Counted from the stretch's first letter, positions 12,143 to 21,547 are shown. The stretch is DNA of 64,000 bases from Bdellovibrionales bacterium (GCA_016713585.1 JADJOV010000008.1:1-64000); one strand, 5' to 3'. Program-made: numbers and translations. The notes: generated by a model not told the origin, from the letters alone.

Positions 12143-12157
12143 TAATAATGATTCTCA
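12143..12157. promoter_or_regulatory. Fur-box-like operator
   Basis: TAATAATGATTCTCA matches the 7-1-7 Fur consensus TGATAATnATTATCA at 12 of 14 defined positions. It sits about 40 bases upstream of the preferred start of the Fur-family gene and 130 bases upstream of the divergent zrgA-like gene, so it could control both. Pattern match only. Confidence 0.45.
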
Positions 12158-12288
12158 TGTGCAAAATTAGCTGTAATTCAGGATAAGACATTGCGCGTAT
12201 TGCCAAGAGCCTCCGTCAAAAATGAAACTTGGTTGCAACAGTGTGACACGACTCAACCCAAATAACTGAAACCAACTCAAGGGAAATT

Positions 12289-12843
12289 ATGAAAAAAACA
12301 CTGACCATATTATTAGTCTTAATGAGTACATCCGTATACGCCGACAAAAAGAAAGAGCATCGACACCATGAAGCCCATATTCACGGTGGAGCCACTTTGA
12401 ACATCGCCTTTGATCAACTGAAAGGTCAGGTTGAGTTCAAAGCGGCCTCTGAAGGAGTTCTTGGTTTTGAGCACGAGGCCAGAACCGAAAAGGACAAAAT
12501 AAAATTAAGCGAAACTATCGCAAAATTTGAGACAGCGATTGGATCAATGATAAAGTTTGACGATTCGCTGGGATGTACATTTACTAAAGAAAAAATTGAA
12601 ATGATCGCTGAAAAAGAAGATCATAACAAAAAAGAAAAAGATCACGACGAGCATAAAGGTGAGCATTCTGATTTTATTGCAACCTTTGCCGTCAATTGTA
12701 AAAAAGAACTCAAAGAGACAAAAGTGACTTTTGACTTTTCACAATTTAAGGGTCTTAAAGACCTTGATGTTACACTTCTCATTGGGGATCTGCAAAAGTC
12801 AGTTGAAATAAAAAGAAAACCTGTCACTGTTGAATTGAAGTAA
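12289..12843 (+). CDS. ZrgA-like (DUF2796) histidine-rich periplasmic zinc-uptake protein
   Basis: 184 residues. A signal peptide (M-K-K-T-L-T-I-L-L-V-L-M-S) is followed by a His-rich stretch, E-H-R-H-H-E-A-H-I-H-G-G, typical of the DUF2796/ZrgA family. A second metal-rich loop contains K-D-H-D-E-H-K-G-E-H near residues 117-126. ZrgA proteins are thought to bind zinc in the periplasm for an associated ABC system in Vibrio. The next two genes encode an ABC ATPase and an FtsX-type permease, seven bases away and then overlapping, so this is one operon. The ribosome site AAGGGAAATT precedes the ATG. Metal specificity is inferred from family and context. Confidence 0.75.
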   Translation: MKKTLTILLVLMSTSVYADKKKEHRHHEAHIHGGATLNIAFDQLKGQVEFKAASEGVLGFEHEARTEKDKIKLSETIAKFETAIGSMIKFDDSLGCTFTKEKIEMIAEKEDHNKKEKDHDEHKGEHSDFIATFAVNCKKELKETKVTFDFSQFKGLKDLDVTLLIGDLQKSVEIKRKPVTVELK

Positions 12844-12850
12844 CTTTTTT

Positions 12851-13546
12851 ATGATTAAGATTGAAAATCTCAAATTCAAATACCCATCTTCAAGCCAATT
12901 GATTTTAGATATTCCGAAGTTTCAAATGAAAAAAGGCGAAAAGATATTTTTGTATGGACCCAGTGGGTGCGGCAAGACAACCTTTCTTGAGGTTTTGGCT
13001 GGCATCAACAGTCCTTTAGAAGGAATCGTCGAAATCAGTGGTTGCGATGTAACAAAAATGAGCGCGTCAGAAAAAGATCAATTCAGAGCAGATCAAATGG
13101 GTTATATTTTTCAGAGCTTCAATCTTATTCCTTATTTAAACGTCCAGGAGAATATCACCTTGCCTTTATATTTTAGCAGCAAAAAAAGAACTCGAGTTTC
13201 AGCTGCTAACGAAAATAAAAAGACAACGGAAATATGCAAGCTCTTGGGAATCGAGCCATATCTCACCCAGCCAGTCACTGAACTGTCAGTTGGCCAGCAA
13301 CAAAGGGTTGCAGCGGCCCGGGCCATTATTGGTCAACCTTCGTTGATCCTCGCAGATGAACCAACATCAGCTTTGGATTTTAACCATCGTGAGAAATTTA
13401 TAAAACTACTCTTCGCCCTTTGTAACCAGCATCAAACTTCTGTCCTTTTTGTCAGTCACGATCGCACCTTGGAAAAGCTGTTCGATCGCTCCTTAAGTCT
13501 TCATGAAATCAACATATCTTCAAAAGTTGACGAGGATGCTCTATGA
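12851..13546 (+). CDS. ABC transporter ATPase (LolD/MacB-like), ZrgA-associated
   Basis: 231 residues, a full single ABC domain. Walker A G-P-S-G-C-G-K-T-T near residue 36, Q-loop in Y-I-F-Q-S-F-N-L-I-P, signature L-S-V-G-Q-Q-Q-R-V, Walker B L-I-L-A-D-E-P-T-S-A-L-D and switch His in S-H-D-R. This pattern is the LolD/MacB/FtsE branch that pairs with FtsX-like permeases rather than classical importers. It lies between the zrgA-like gene and the permease, overlapping the latter by ATGA. It probably powers a cell-envelope step of metal uptake, but the transported species is unknown. Confidence 0.85.
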   Translation: MIKIENLKFKYPSSSQLILDIPKFQMKKGEKIFLYGPSGCGKTTFLEVLAGINSPLEGIVEISGCDVTKMSASEKDQFRADQMGYIFQSFNLIPYLNVQENITLPLYFSSKKRTRVSAANENKKTTEICKLLGIEPYLTQPVTELSVGQQQRVAAARAIIGQPSLILADEPTSALDFNHREKFIKLLFALCNQHQTSVLFVSHDRTLEKLFDRSLSLHEINISSKVDEDAL

Positions 13547-14807
13547 TTCTGTTAAGACTTGCTCTGAAATCTTTAAGAAATCGCCAAACATCCACACTGC
13601 TAACTATTTTATCTATAGCTATGAGTGTCACTCTTTTGCTTGCCGTCGAGCGAACTAAACGCGCGGCTGAAGAGGGCTTCACCCAGTCCGTCAGCCAAGT
13701 TGATCTATTGGTCGGCGCTCGAACGGGGCCTTTGAATCTTATTTTGTATACTGTTTTCAATATGGGAAGTGCTTCGAATAATATTTCATGGGAAAGTTAC
13801 CAAGAAATTAAAACTCTTCCTGAAGTCGCTTGGACCATTCCTTATTCCTTGGGTGATGGGCACAAAGGCTTTAGAGTGGTTGGAACAGATGAGAATTTCT
13901 ATCAGCACTATCGATATCGTGGACAGAAAAATATTGAATTTCAAGACGGTGGTCCAGCGCTAGATGTTTGGGACGTTGTTCTGGGCAGTCAGGTTTTTGA
14001 TAAATTGAAATACAAAATCGGTGATAAGGTTGTTGTCGCCCATGGCGTCACCCGTGGTGAAGGCATTCAAATGCATGAAGATAAACCCTTTCGGGTTGTG
14101 GGTATTTTGAAACCAACAGGAACGGCTTTAGATCAAAGTCTGTATATTTCTCTGTATGGTATGGAGGCCATTCATATCGATTGGAAAACTGGAGCCGCAC
14201 CAACCCAAGAAAACACAATTCCTCAAAACTATCTCAGTAAAGAGAATATTAAAATTGGCCCCATCACTTCATTCTTTCTAAGGACAAAAACTCGCATTGA
14301 GACTTTAACACTTCAGCGCACAATCAACAATTATGAGTCCGAGCCTCTGCTTGCCATAATTCCAGGTGCCGCATTAGGGGATCTATGGCGCGGACTAAGC
14401 CAAATAGACACTGTCCTCAAACTAATTTCATTGATGGTTCTTTTTGTAGGTCTTGCAGCAATGATCAGCACAATACTGGCAGGACTTAATGAACGGCGAC
14501 GCGAAATGGCTATCTTGCGGTCACTCGGGGCAGGACCAGCACGCCTGACTGCACTTTTAGTGTTCGAAAGCTTTTTACTGACTGGTCTCGCCATTTTGAC
14601 CGGGGTGCTTTTAAATACAGGGATGTTTGTATTGTTGTCAGATTGGCTTGAATCGCAATTTGGTTTCTATGTGGTGGGTCAAATGTTTTCGCCAACGGAC
14701 TACCTGTACTACTTCTCATCTTGAGTGCGGGCACTCTCGTTGGTTTCATTCCTGCCATCAAAGCCAGCCGTTTAGCACTTAAAGACGGATTGGCTGTCAG
14801 AACATGA
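13543..14807 (+). CDS. FtsX/MacB-like ABC permease, C-terminus frameshifted
   Basis: About 420 residues after repair. An N-terminal membrane segment (residues ~17-35) precedes a periplasmic domain of about 220 residues, then come three C-terminal hydrophobic segments, the FtsX-type layout. The block N-E-R-R-R-E-M-A-I-L-R-S-L-G-A is diagnostic. The first frame stops at 14724 in D-Y-L-Y-Y-F-S-S; adding one base near 14705-14715 gives Y-L-Y-L-L-L-I-L-S-A-G-T and the expected final helix with P-A-I-K-A-S-R-L, ending at 14807. The start overlaps the ATPase stop (ATGA), indicating translational coupling. Partner of the ATPase and of the ZrgA-like protein. Confidence 0.8.
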
Positions 14808-14811
14808 ATCT

Positions 14812-15933
14812 TCACCCCTGCTGTCCATAAAAACCACTCAATCCATTTTTGTCTCTCTGAATAAAACTGACAGCATTGTGGGGATGGAGGCTCTCGAAAT
14901 GTTGAAATCTCCCAAAATAATCAAGAATATAAGTGCTCTTTTCTAGCGATTCTCGAACCCGGCGGGCAGCGTCTTCACAGAACATCAAGTTCTGACTATT
15001 TAAGCGAGCAAACTCCTGTTCGTCCTCTCTCTTGACAGCGGCTTGGACTGGTGTCTGAAGGGCTGTCTCAATTAAATCAATGACTTTCAAAACGGGGAGA
15101 TTCGAATTCTTTTCACTTTCGAACACCTCTAGATTGACCTCAACCAGAACTCTCGCCTCGCTGCGCTGGGCATGGGGAGTGGCCGGCATTCCCTGGGTCG
15201 TGCCCAACCATTCAGCGATACGTTCAGGATTTGCCCCTTGCGGAAACACCCTCAGAAATTCAGCTGCACTCAATTGCCGAGAAAGAGCTGCTGACGCTGG
15301 GCAAGTGCTGGAGTAGGCAATTTTGACCTCTAAAAATAGACGCAATCCTTTGGACAGAGTTGAGGCCTGCTCAGCAACCACAATAACTGGATAGTTTCTC
15401 CAACCCATATTTTCTGAAATCAAAGCCTTTCTTCGAATCGGAAGCGTCACATCAACAGCCACCCGAGATCGACCACTCAGCTCTTGATGACTGCTTAAAA
15501 ACTCGCCTGTCAAACTTCGCAGGGCGCTCACTGACAATGGCTGATCCGCCAAAATTTTTTGAACGCTTAGATAGAGCCTCGACATATGGATTCCACGGGC
15601 TGGTTTGAGATCCAAACTCACCCAGGCATCAACCCTTCCTGGAATTCGCAGAACCTGTCCCTCTCCGTCGACCCATAACACCGGAGTCTCGATCGGACTC
15701 ATGCCAACCCAAAGCAAACTCGACAGCTCGGACTTTGTTGCTTCGAGAGCCACATCAGGAAGATGTTGCCCCTTCGGGGTTGCTACATCTTGCCCCGGCG
15801 GGGCGGCCAAATCTTGCCCTGTTTGGGCAAAAGAATTCGTTTGAGAGTTTGATTTATTTAAGGAATATTGATCAGAAGGTTTTTTTGTCACATTGACTCG
15901 CTCTCTCTTTATTTCTGCATTTAACACAGGCAA
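14812..15933 (-). CDS. folE2: GTP cyclohydrolase I type IB (FolE2)
   Basis: 373 residues. It catalyses GTP to dihydroneopterin triphosphate, the first step of folate synthesis, without strict need for zinc. Family marks: R-G-I-H-M-S-R, the active-site Cys in S-S-T-C-P-A-S-A-A-L-S-R, and Q-N-L-M-F-C-E-D-A-A-R-R near the C-terminus. The N-terminal ~70 residues are an extension containing an eight-residue repeat beginning G-Q-D, listed separately. The start is uncertain: TTG 15933 has AAGG four bases upstream and a GTG lies two codons later. In many bacteria FolE2 replaces zinc-dependent FolE when zinc is scarce, which fits the ZrgA/Fur neighbours. It converges with the permease, five bases away. 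Confidence 0.88.
   Translation of the reverse strand: MPVLNAEIKRERVNVTKKPSDQYSLNKSNSQTNSFAQTGQDLAAPPGQDVATPKGQHLPDVALEATKSELSSLLWVGMSPIETPVLWVDGEGQVLRIPGRVDAWVSLDLKPARGIHMSRLYLSVQKILADQPLSVSALRSLTGEFLSSHQELSGRSRVAVDVTLPIRRKALISENMGWRNYPVIVVAEQASTLSKGLRLFLEVKIAYSSTCPASAALSRQLSAAEFLRVFPQGANPERIAEWLGTTQGMPATPHAQRSEARVLVEVNLEVFESEKNSNLPVLKVIDLIETALQTPVQAAVKREDEQEFARLNSQNLMFCEDAARRVRESLEKSTYILDYFGRFQHFESLHPHNAVSFIQRDKNGLSGFYGQQG
15748..15819 (-). repeat. folE2: 24-bp tandem repeat in the folE2 N-terminal extension
   Basis: Two clear 24-base units (15796-15819 and 15772-15795) and a weaker third (15748-15771) each begin GGGCAA on the minus strand and encode G-Q-D-L-A-A-P-P, G-Q-D-V-A-T-P-K and G-Q-H-L-P-D-V-A. 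Each junction carries a small G/C palindrome such as CCCCGGCGGGG. The repeat keeps the frame. Confidence 0.7.
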
Positions 15934-15964
15934 TGCACCTTTTCATAGGAGAAAGGACTGATTC

Positions 15965-16570
15965 TTGAAGAAAATTGTCTTAGCTAGCACCTCACCCTAT
16001 CGCAAAAGTCTGCTAAAACGACTTGCAATTCCCTTTGAAGCCCAGAAACCCACTTTCGATGAGGAACTCTACGCTAGCACTCAACAAGCTCCCAAAGCCG
16101 ATCCTGTTCTTTGGGCTCAAACATTGGCTTTTCTAAAGGCTCAAAGCCTCGTCGGGCCTGGTCTGACGGTTATCGGAGCTGACCAGTTGGTCAGTTTTCA
16201 GGGTCAAATTCTCGGTAAGCCAAAAACCCGGGAAAATGCCATCATTCAGTTGGAAAAAATGCAAAATCAAACCCATGAACTCATCACGGCCGTTTGCGTC
16301 TTAGACGACGGGACCAGGGAGTTTAAACATGAATTTGTCAATATTACGAAACTGACGCTGAGAAAGCTCAGTCGGATTCAAATTGAGAACTATGTGAATC
16401 TCGATCAACCCTTGGATTGCGCTGGCGCCTACAAAATTGAAAGCCACGGCATTGCTCTGATTCAAGACCTCGACACCCAAGACCCGACAGCCATTGAAGG
16501 GCTCCCATTGATTCAACTTTTAACGATACTCAAGGAATGTGGTTATGAAAGTTTCAACGGCACAGCTTAA
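15965..16570 (+). CDS. maf: Maf/YceF-type nucleotide pyrophosphatase
   Basis: 201 residues. House-cleaning enzyme that hydrolyses modified or non-canonical nucleotides to monophosphates. The N-terminus L-A-S-T-S-P-Y-R-K-S-L-L is the Maf signature; G-A-D-Q-L-V, G-K-P-K-T-R-E-N-A and C-A-G-A-Y-K-I-E complete the active site. S-T-S-P-Y-R resembles the YceF (7-methyl-GTP) branch more than the YhdE (dTTP/UTP) branch, but that call is tentative. TTG start with GGAGAAAGG upstream. Divergent from folE2 with only 31 bases between starts. The 3' end overlaps the reconstructed start of cdd. Confidence 0.85.
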   Translation: MKKIVLASTSPYRKSLLKRLAIPFEAQKPTFDEELYASTQQAPKADPVLWAQTLAFLKAQSLVGPGLTVIGADQLVSFQGQILGKPKTRENAIIQLEKMQNQTHELITAVCVLDDGTREFKHEFVNITKLTLRKLSRIQIENYVNLDQPLDCAGAYKIESHGIALIQDLDTQDPTAIEGLPLIQLLTILKECGYESFNGTA

Positions 16571-16957
16571 AAACTGAGAGAAGCGGCGATTGAAGGACAG
16601 GCCAATGCCTATGCGCCCTTTTCCCATTTTCAGGTGGGCGCAGCCATTTTAACAAAGAGCGGGAACATATTTTCAGGATGCAATGTAGAAAATGCCTCCT
16701 ACGGCGCCACCGTCTGTGCAGAACGTGTCGCAACATGGAAGGCCTTAAGCTCAGGGGATAGATCGTCAATAGTTGGAGTCTATGTGATCGTCAATGCAAA
16801 ATATTCCTGGCCACCCTGTGGGCTCTGCCGCCAAGTTTTAGTCGAGTTTGCGCATCCAAAGGCAAAGGTTTTTTGTGAAGGGACTTCAAAAAGAATGGTC
16901 ACCTATGATCTAGCTGCTCTGATGCCCAAGGCCTTCAAGCCAAAGGCTCTTGAGTGA
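16545..16957 (+). CDS. cdd: cytidine deaminase (frameshifted near the start)
   Basis: About 138 residues; deaminates cytidine and deoxycytidine in pyrimidine salvage. The zinc and catalytic motifs are V-C-A-E-R and P-P-C-G-L-C-R-Q. The obvious open frame gives only a GTG at 16634, but upstream codons in that frame read N-A-Y-A-P-F-S-H-F-Q-V-G-A-A, the conserved family N-terminus. ATG 16545, with AAGGA upstream, reads M-K-V-S-T-A-Q-L-K and then hits a stop. One extra A in the A-run at 16569-16573 joins the two as L-K-K-L-R-E-A-A. The start overlaps maf by 26 bases, suggesting coupled translation. Confidence 0.85.
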
Positions 16958-16994
16958 AAGACCGAGAGGCATCACCCGTTTAATTGGATTTCGT

Positions 16995-18428
16995 TCAGGC
17001 GGCTTCGATTTCATTTTTCACTTTGGACACTGGTAAACTGACAGTGAAGACCGTTTTCCCAGGCATGGAAGCGCATTGAATATCGCCCCCGTGGGCGACG
17101 ACAATTCCACGGGCAACACTCAGACCAAGTCCTGTCCCTTGTCCGACATCTTTCGTTGTATAAAAAGGATCAAATATCTGTCCCTGGACATTTTTTTCTA
17201 TGCCTCGGCCATTGTCTTCGATCAAAATATTGATTGTTTCGCCAACACGAACGAATTTTAGACGAACTTGACTGTCGACGATTCCATGAACTGCTTCAAT
17301 AGCATTGTCGACAATATTGAACAACGCCTGGGAAAGTTCATTTTTTTGACCGTTTATCAGAACGATCGGAGGAGTTTCAAACTCAAATTGGATGCCATTT
17401 GTTTTCATTTTTTCGTTGAAAAAAATTGCACTAAAATCCATCAGTTCATTCAGCGAAAAAACCTCAGGAGCTTCGCCCTTTCTTTCTCGGGCGAAATATT
17501 GAAGACCCCTGACGATATTTCGAATCCTCACATTCATCTCGGCAATTTTATCTACGCTTGTCCCAATGATTTTTGAAGAATCCAGCAAAGGGTTTTTACT
17601 CAAATAATTTTGAATCTTGAAAACCTGACCTCCAGAAATCGTAAGTGGATTATTAATCTCATGGGCAACCCCAGAGGCCATACTTCCAAGAAAGGCTAAA
17701 CGCTCAGAATTCAAAGACTTGGCGCGCTCACTGGACAGTTCTCATTGAGTCATTCGAAGCTCAGAAAGAGTCGCTTTCAGGTTCTCCTGTTCAATTTGAA
17801 GTCTCAGAGTATTTTCGATTCCACGGACCATCATCTTGAGCAATTTTCGGCTGGTGGAAAGCTGATAGAGGAAAAGTATCGATAAAAAGCCCGGAATTGC
17901 CAACATCTGAATAGCAAGAGATCCATCGAAAATTCGATAAACATAAATCCCTGCAGGACAGATTAAACAAACCACAAAAAAGAAGCCCTGAATAATCGGT
18001 GTGGTCACAAGAGCCACCGGCGCCACTGAGGTGAGACCAAACATCAATGAAAGCGCGATGAGCTTTTCAACTCCATTGATACCAGAGTGCCAAGTATCCA
18101 AGCAAAAAACGAGACCCCAAAAGACAGAGTTGACCGCCAGTGCCGCCTTCAAATATTTTTCATTGGCAAAGGTGCTGATCTTGCCTTTAAGTCCCAAATA
18201 GGAGACAACACCTCTAAAAGCGGTCACCAGGGCAAGACAAACTCCAAGAATAAGCATAGGTCCACCAAGCACGGGGGACCCATACTGATAAGACATAACA
18301 ATAAAGCTCAAAAAGAAGATGGCAATGGAAGAAGGCAGGCTTCTCTCATAGTGCTCTCCGACCAATACGGCCTGCACACGACTCTTCAAATTCAGATTCA
18401 AATCAAAATCGGGACTTTTCAAATCCAT
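16995..18428 (-). CDS. membrane sensor histidine kinase with an in-frame TGA
   Basis: Sensor kinase of about 477 residues. The N-terminal half (17742-18428) holds about six hydrophobic segments with no recognised sensor domain, then a linker helix. The C-terminal half has the H-box G-V-A-H-E-I-N-N-P-L, N-box L-F-N-I-V-D-N-A-I-E-A, G1 box E-D-N-G-R-G-I-E and G-T-G-L-G-L-S, the NtrB-like subclass. The halves are in the same frame, separated by one TGA at 17742-17744 (M-T-Q-stop-E-L-S-S-E-R). This is a single substitution rather than an indel. No response regulator is adjacent, so the partner is unknown. Confidence 0.78.
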
Positions 18429-18517
18429 GCAACTTCGTCGGAACTATCGCCGCGAAGAAAAAGGCTAGGAAATGTTAAATCGACACTAGGACCTTAGTCG
18501 AAAAAAAAATAACGGGT

Positions 18518-20050
18518 CTAGTTCTGAAGTATTTTTTGATTAATTGAGACCTTCGATGTTTTACGATACGCATTCACCCAGGATTCATAATTCTGAGAAC
18601 TGCGCTTTTGGGCCACCAAATCTTCAGCTTTTAGATCTAAACTTGCGGACTCAACTTTAGCTTCCTTCAGCTTAAGTAAATATTGATCTCCAGATTCGCG
18701 GACTAAGCGACCCACCCATTGATTTTTAGGGGTTGCCTCAAAGACGGCCGCTGATACATTTGCCCCATTTAACTTAGGCACTGACTCTGCCGACAGGTCA
18801 AATAGTCCAGTTTCTTCCCAGCTCAAGCCCAATAATTTGAGCTGAGCATTAATTCCAGCCTCATCTTTATCCTTAAGTCCAGCTTCGATTTTCTGGATAG
18901 ATTCCTCGGCTCTTTGCTTTCCAATCAACTTCTGGGCCACCAGGACCTTGACCTCTTCCCATGTTGCATTATGAGCCACTTTCCTCTCATTCACTTTGAT
19001 CAAATGATAACCAAATTGAGTTTTGATTGGCTGTGAAACTTGACCGACGGGAAGACTAAATGCTGCATCTTCAAATTCCTTGGCCATGCGACCGCGAGTG
19101 AAAAACCCCAAATCCCCGCCCTTGGTCTTACTTCCCGGATCCTCACTCACCGCTGAAGCCACTTTTCCAAAATCGTCCTTCTTCACGCGCGCTTCGATTT
19201 CTTTAATCTTCTGCAAGACTGCCGCTTCTGCAGCTGGGTCTGCTGGAGTTGGCGCCTGGGTAGCGCCTAGGTCCTGAGGTCGCTTAAAAGCAAGCAGAAT
19301 ATGCTGGGCCTTCACTTCTTCTTTTTGATCATATTCAGATTGTGTTGCCTTAAATTCAGCCTCAGCCTTTTTTAAGAACTCTGGATTTGCTTGAAGCATT
19401 TGCGAAGCTTCAGCCTCCGAAACTTTAACTTTTTTCCCGAGCTCAATAGCGTTTAACTTAACATAGGAAACATTTACCTTATGATTTTTGAGATCCATCA
19501 GCTTTGCGACCTCGGTCCGATTCGGTCGTGAAGCCGTTTCAAAAAACCTTCGACTTCTTGTCATTGCAATTTCTTTTCTCACCTTATTTTCAAATTGGGC
19601 GGGACTCCATCTGTTCATCTCTAAAAACCGAGAATAACGATCTCGTTGAAAAAATCCATTCTCTTGAAAAATGGGAATATCCTTAACAATATAATCACGC
19701 ACCTCAGCATCGGTGGCGACAAAACCTTCTTCTTTGGCCGCCTGGGCGACAAGTTCCTGTCTCACTAGATTTTCAACCGCTTGCTGCTGAAGCAATTGCC
19801 GCTGTGAGCTAAAATCCATTGCCCCACCAAAGAGGCTTGCATAATACTGCTGAACTCGCTGCTCTTCTTGTTGAAAATCAAGAATTGAAATTTGGGCATT
19901 GTTCACTTGAGCAATTGAACCCACACCTGAAACTCCCTGCTTAAAATCAAAAAGTACAAATACCAAAACTAAAGCCGCCAAAATCGAATAGGCCACCAAA
20001 CTTCGTCCATTAATCTGCTTACGTAACTTATCTGCCAATGTCTCGCTCAT
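18518..20050 (-). CDS. ppiD: PpiD-like periplasmic peptidyl-prolyl isomerase/chaperone
   Basis: 510 residues. One N-terminal membrane anchor (residues ~17-37) is followed by a SurA-N-like chaperone region and a parvulin PPIase domain near residues 240-370, seen in A-Q-H-I-L-L-A-F, G-G-D-L-G-F-F-T-R-G and Q-F-G-Y-H-L-I-K-V. This is the SurA/PpiD architecture, with an inner-membrane-anchored periplasmic role in folding outer-membrane proteins. AAGGAG lies eight bases before the ATG. Divergent from mreC. An Ala/Pro linker (A-P-T-P-A-D-P-A-A-E-A-A) interrupts the parvulin domain after its first strand, slightly longer than usual. Confidence 0.85.
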   Translation of the reverse strand: MSETLADKLRKQINGRSLVAYSILAALVLVFVLFDFKQGVSGVGSIAQVNNAQISILDFQQEEQRVQQYYASLFGGAMDFSSQRQLLQQQAVENLVRQELVAQAAKEEGFVATDAEVRDYIVKDIPIFQENGFFQRDRYSRFLEMNRWSPAQFENKVRKEIAMTRSRRFFETASRPNRTEVAKLMDLKNHKVNVSYVKLNAIELGKKVKVSEAEASQMLQANPEFLKKAEAEFKATQSEYDQKEEVKAQHILLAFKRPQDLGATQAPTPADPAAEAAVLQKIKEIEARVKKDDFGKVASAVSEDPGSKTKGGDLGFFTRGRMAKEFEDAAFSLPVGQVSQPIKTQFGYHLIKVNERKVAHNATWEEVKVLVAQKLIGKQRAEESIQKIEAGLKDKDEAGINAQLKLLGLSWEETGLFDLSAESVPKLNGANVSAAVFEATPKNQWVGRLVRESGDQYLLKLKEAKVESASLDLKAEDLVAQKRSSQNYESWVNAYRKTSKVSINQKILQN

Positions 20051-20160
20051 GGGGGGATCTCCTTTTCCGAATCTGAATGTGATAGCACATTTGTAATTAT
20101 TTCAAGGAGAAATCTTGAATTCTTTGGACATTTTGTTAGCGTCTTACTTTGGAGGCAAGT

Positions 20161-21011
20161 TTGGGTTTTTTTAATATCGATCTAAAAAAATGGCTTTTTG
20201 TCATTCTGGCACTGCTTCTGCCCCTTGTTACAATCAATATGGAGCAGAAGCCTGTTGAGTCCAATTGGCTTTCTAGACCCTTTCTTTTTTTGACAAGCCT
20301 GGTCCAAGACGGATTGTTCAACTTCAGTTCTGGAGTTAAAACAACCACATCTCAATATCTGAATCTCCTTAACGTAAAGAAAGAAAATTCCCTCCTCAGA
20401 GAACAAAATAGCCAGCTCACCGCTCGGCTTCAAGTTCACCAAGAGCTCGAACTTGAAAACCAGCGCCTGAGACAGCTTTTTGACTTCAGGAACGAACTAA
20501 AATGACCCTGATTGCTGCCCAAGTCATCGGTCGAGACCTCATCATAGATCATAAAACCATTTCAATAAATAAGGGCACTCAGCACGGCTTGAAGGATGGT
20601 CAGGCGGTCATCACCCTTAACGGTGTCGTCGGCTATGTCTTTCGCCCCCAATTAACAACCTCCTCAGTCATGTTGATGATTGATCGATACGCCGTGGCTG
20701 ATGGTCTGATTCAAAGAACTCGAGCCTCGGGAAGCATCGAAGGACGCGGAACAAGTTCGCTTTCGATGAAGTATATAGAGCGGACTGAGGATGTTCAACC
20801 CGGAGATATTGTTGTCACTGGGGGGTTGGACAATATCTTCCCCAAAGGCTTTCCTTTAGCCATCGTTGAAAATGTAGAACGAAAAACCATCAGTATTTCC
20901 CTGAAGGTCGATCTCAAACCCCTTGTTGATCCCAGATCACTTGAAGAGGTTTTTGTCGTTAGTAATGCAGCCAACGAGGAATTTCAGCCCCAAGCGAGTG
21001 TCACTCAGTGA
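20161..21011 (+). CDS. mreC: MreC, rod-shape determining protein (frameshifted)
   Basis: About 284 residues. Periplasmic scaffold of the elongasome linking MreB to PBP2 and RodA. An N-terminal membrane helix (L-F-V-I-L-A-L-L-L-P-L-V) is followed by a coiled coil (E-N-S-L-L-R-E-Q-N-S-Q-L-T-A-R-L) and two beta domains containing G-L-K-D-G-Q-A-V and G-V-V-G-Y-V. I use TTG 20161, which has GGAGG five bases upstream; the frame also opens at TTG 20149. The first frame ends at 20505 and the second begins in an overlapping ATGA; one missing A near 20497-20500 would join them as N-E-L-K-M-T-L-I-A-A-Q-V. First gene of the mreC-mreD-mrdA-rodA operon. Confidence 0.85.
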
Positions 21012-21547
21012 GCTCCCCAGGACTTCGTATTCTTAATACTTCCATTCTTTTTTTGATATTGCTTTTTGTCACTGGAATTCAGACAACACTTTGGTTTCAA
21101 TTTTTTGGGCAGTTTCCTCCACCCCACCTCTGGTTGATCGTCATAGTCTACGTTATTTTCTCCCGAGGGGCTCGGCTGAGTCTTTTTTTGACTTACCTGA
21201 TGGGTTTCTCAGTGTTAAGCCTAACGGCAACGTCGATGGGAATGCTCTTTGTCAACTTGTTGATCCTCTATGCCATTATCTCCACTCTCAAGAGCCGTTT
21301 CTACTGGGGAGGGGTTGGCTATTTTAGCCTCATGTGCCTTATTGCCTCTTTTCTCTTTCACTTTGTATACCTGGTCACTTCTATGATTTTTGAGCATCAG
21401 ATGGCTGAAATTTTATTCTGGAGTCGCTTGGGTCAAGGTTTGCTCACACCTGTTGTGGCCATCGCCTTCTATCCGATACTCAAAAGATTAGATCAATGGA
21501 CTTTGTCCGAGGAACCCCAAATGGAAGTTGTGGGACCAGACCTATGA
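21008..21547 (+). CDS. mreD: MreD, rod-shape determining membrane protein
   Basis: 179 residues, about five hydrophobic segments, the size and topology of MreD, an inner-membrane partner of MreC. Sequence conservation in this family is low, so the call rests on the position between mreC and the PBP2 gene and on topology. GTG start overlaps the mreC stop (GTGA), and its own stop overlaps the mrdA start (ATGA), so all are translationally coupled. No frame problem here. Confidence 0.8.
   Translation: MSSPGLRILNTSILFLILLFVTGIQTTLWFQFFGQFPPPHLWLIVIVYVIFSRGARLSLFLTYLMGFSVLSLTATSMGMLFVNLLILYAIISTLKSRFYWGGVGYFSLMCLIASFLFHFVYLVTSMIFEHQMAEILFWSRLGQGLLTPVVAIAFYPILKRLDQWTLSEEPQMEVVGPDL

Noticed and set aside
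17742..17744. Selenocysteine at the in-frame TGA of the kinase
   Set aside because: The position lies in a linker without catalytic Cys equivalent and no SECIS-like hairpin directly follows.
18484..18515. Intrinsic terminator near the ppiD 3' end
   Set aside because: The possible stem is weak and the A-run lies on the side that would not give a U-tract in the ppiD transcript direction.
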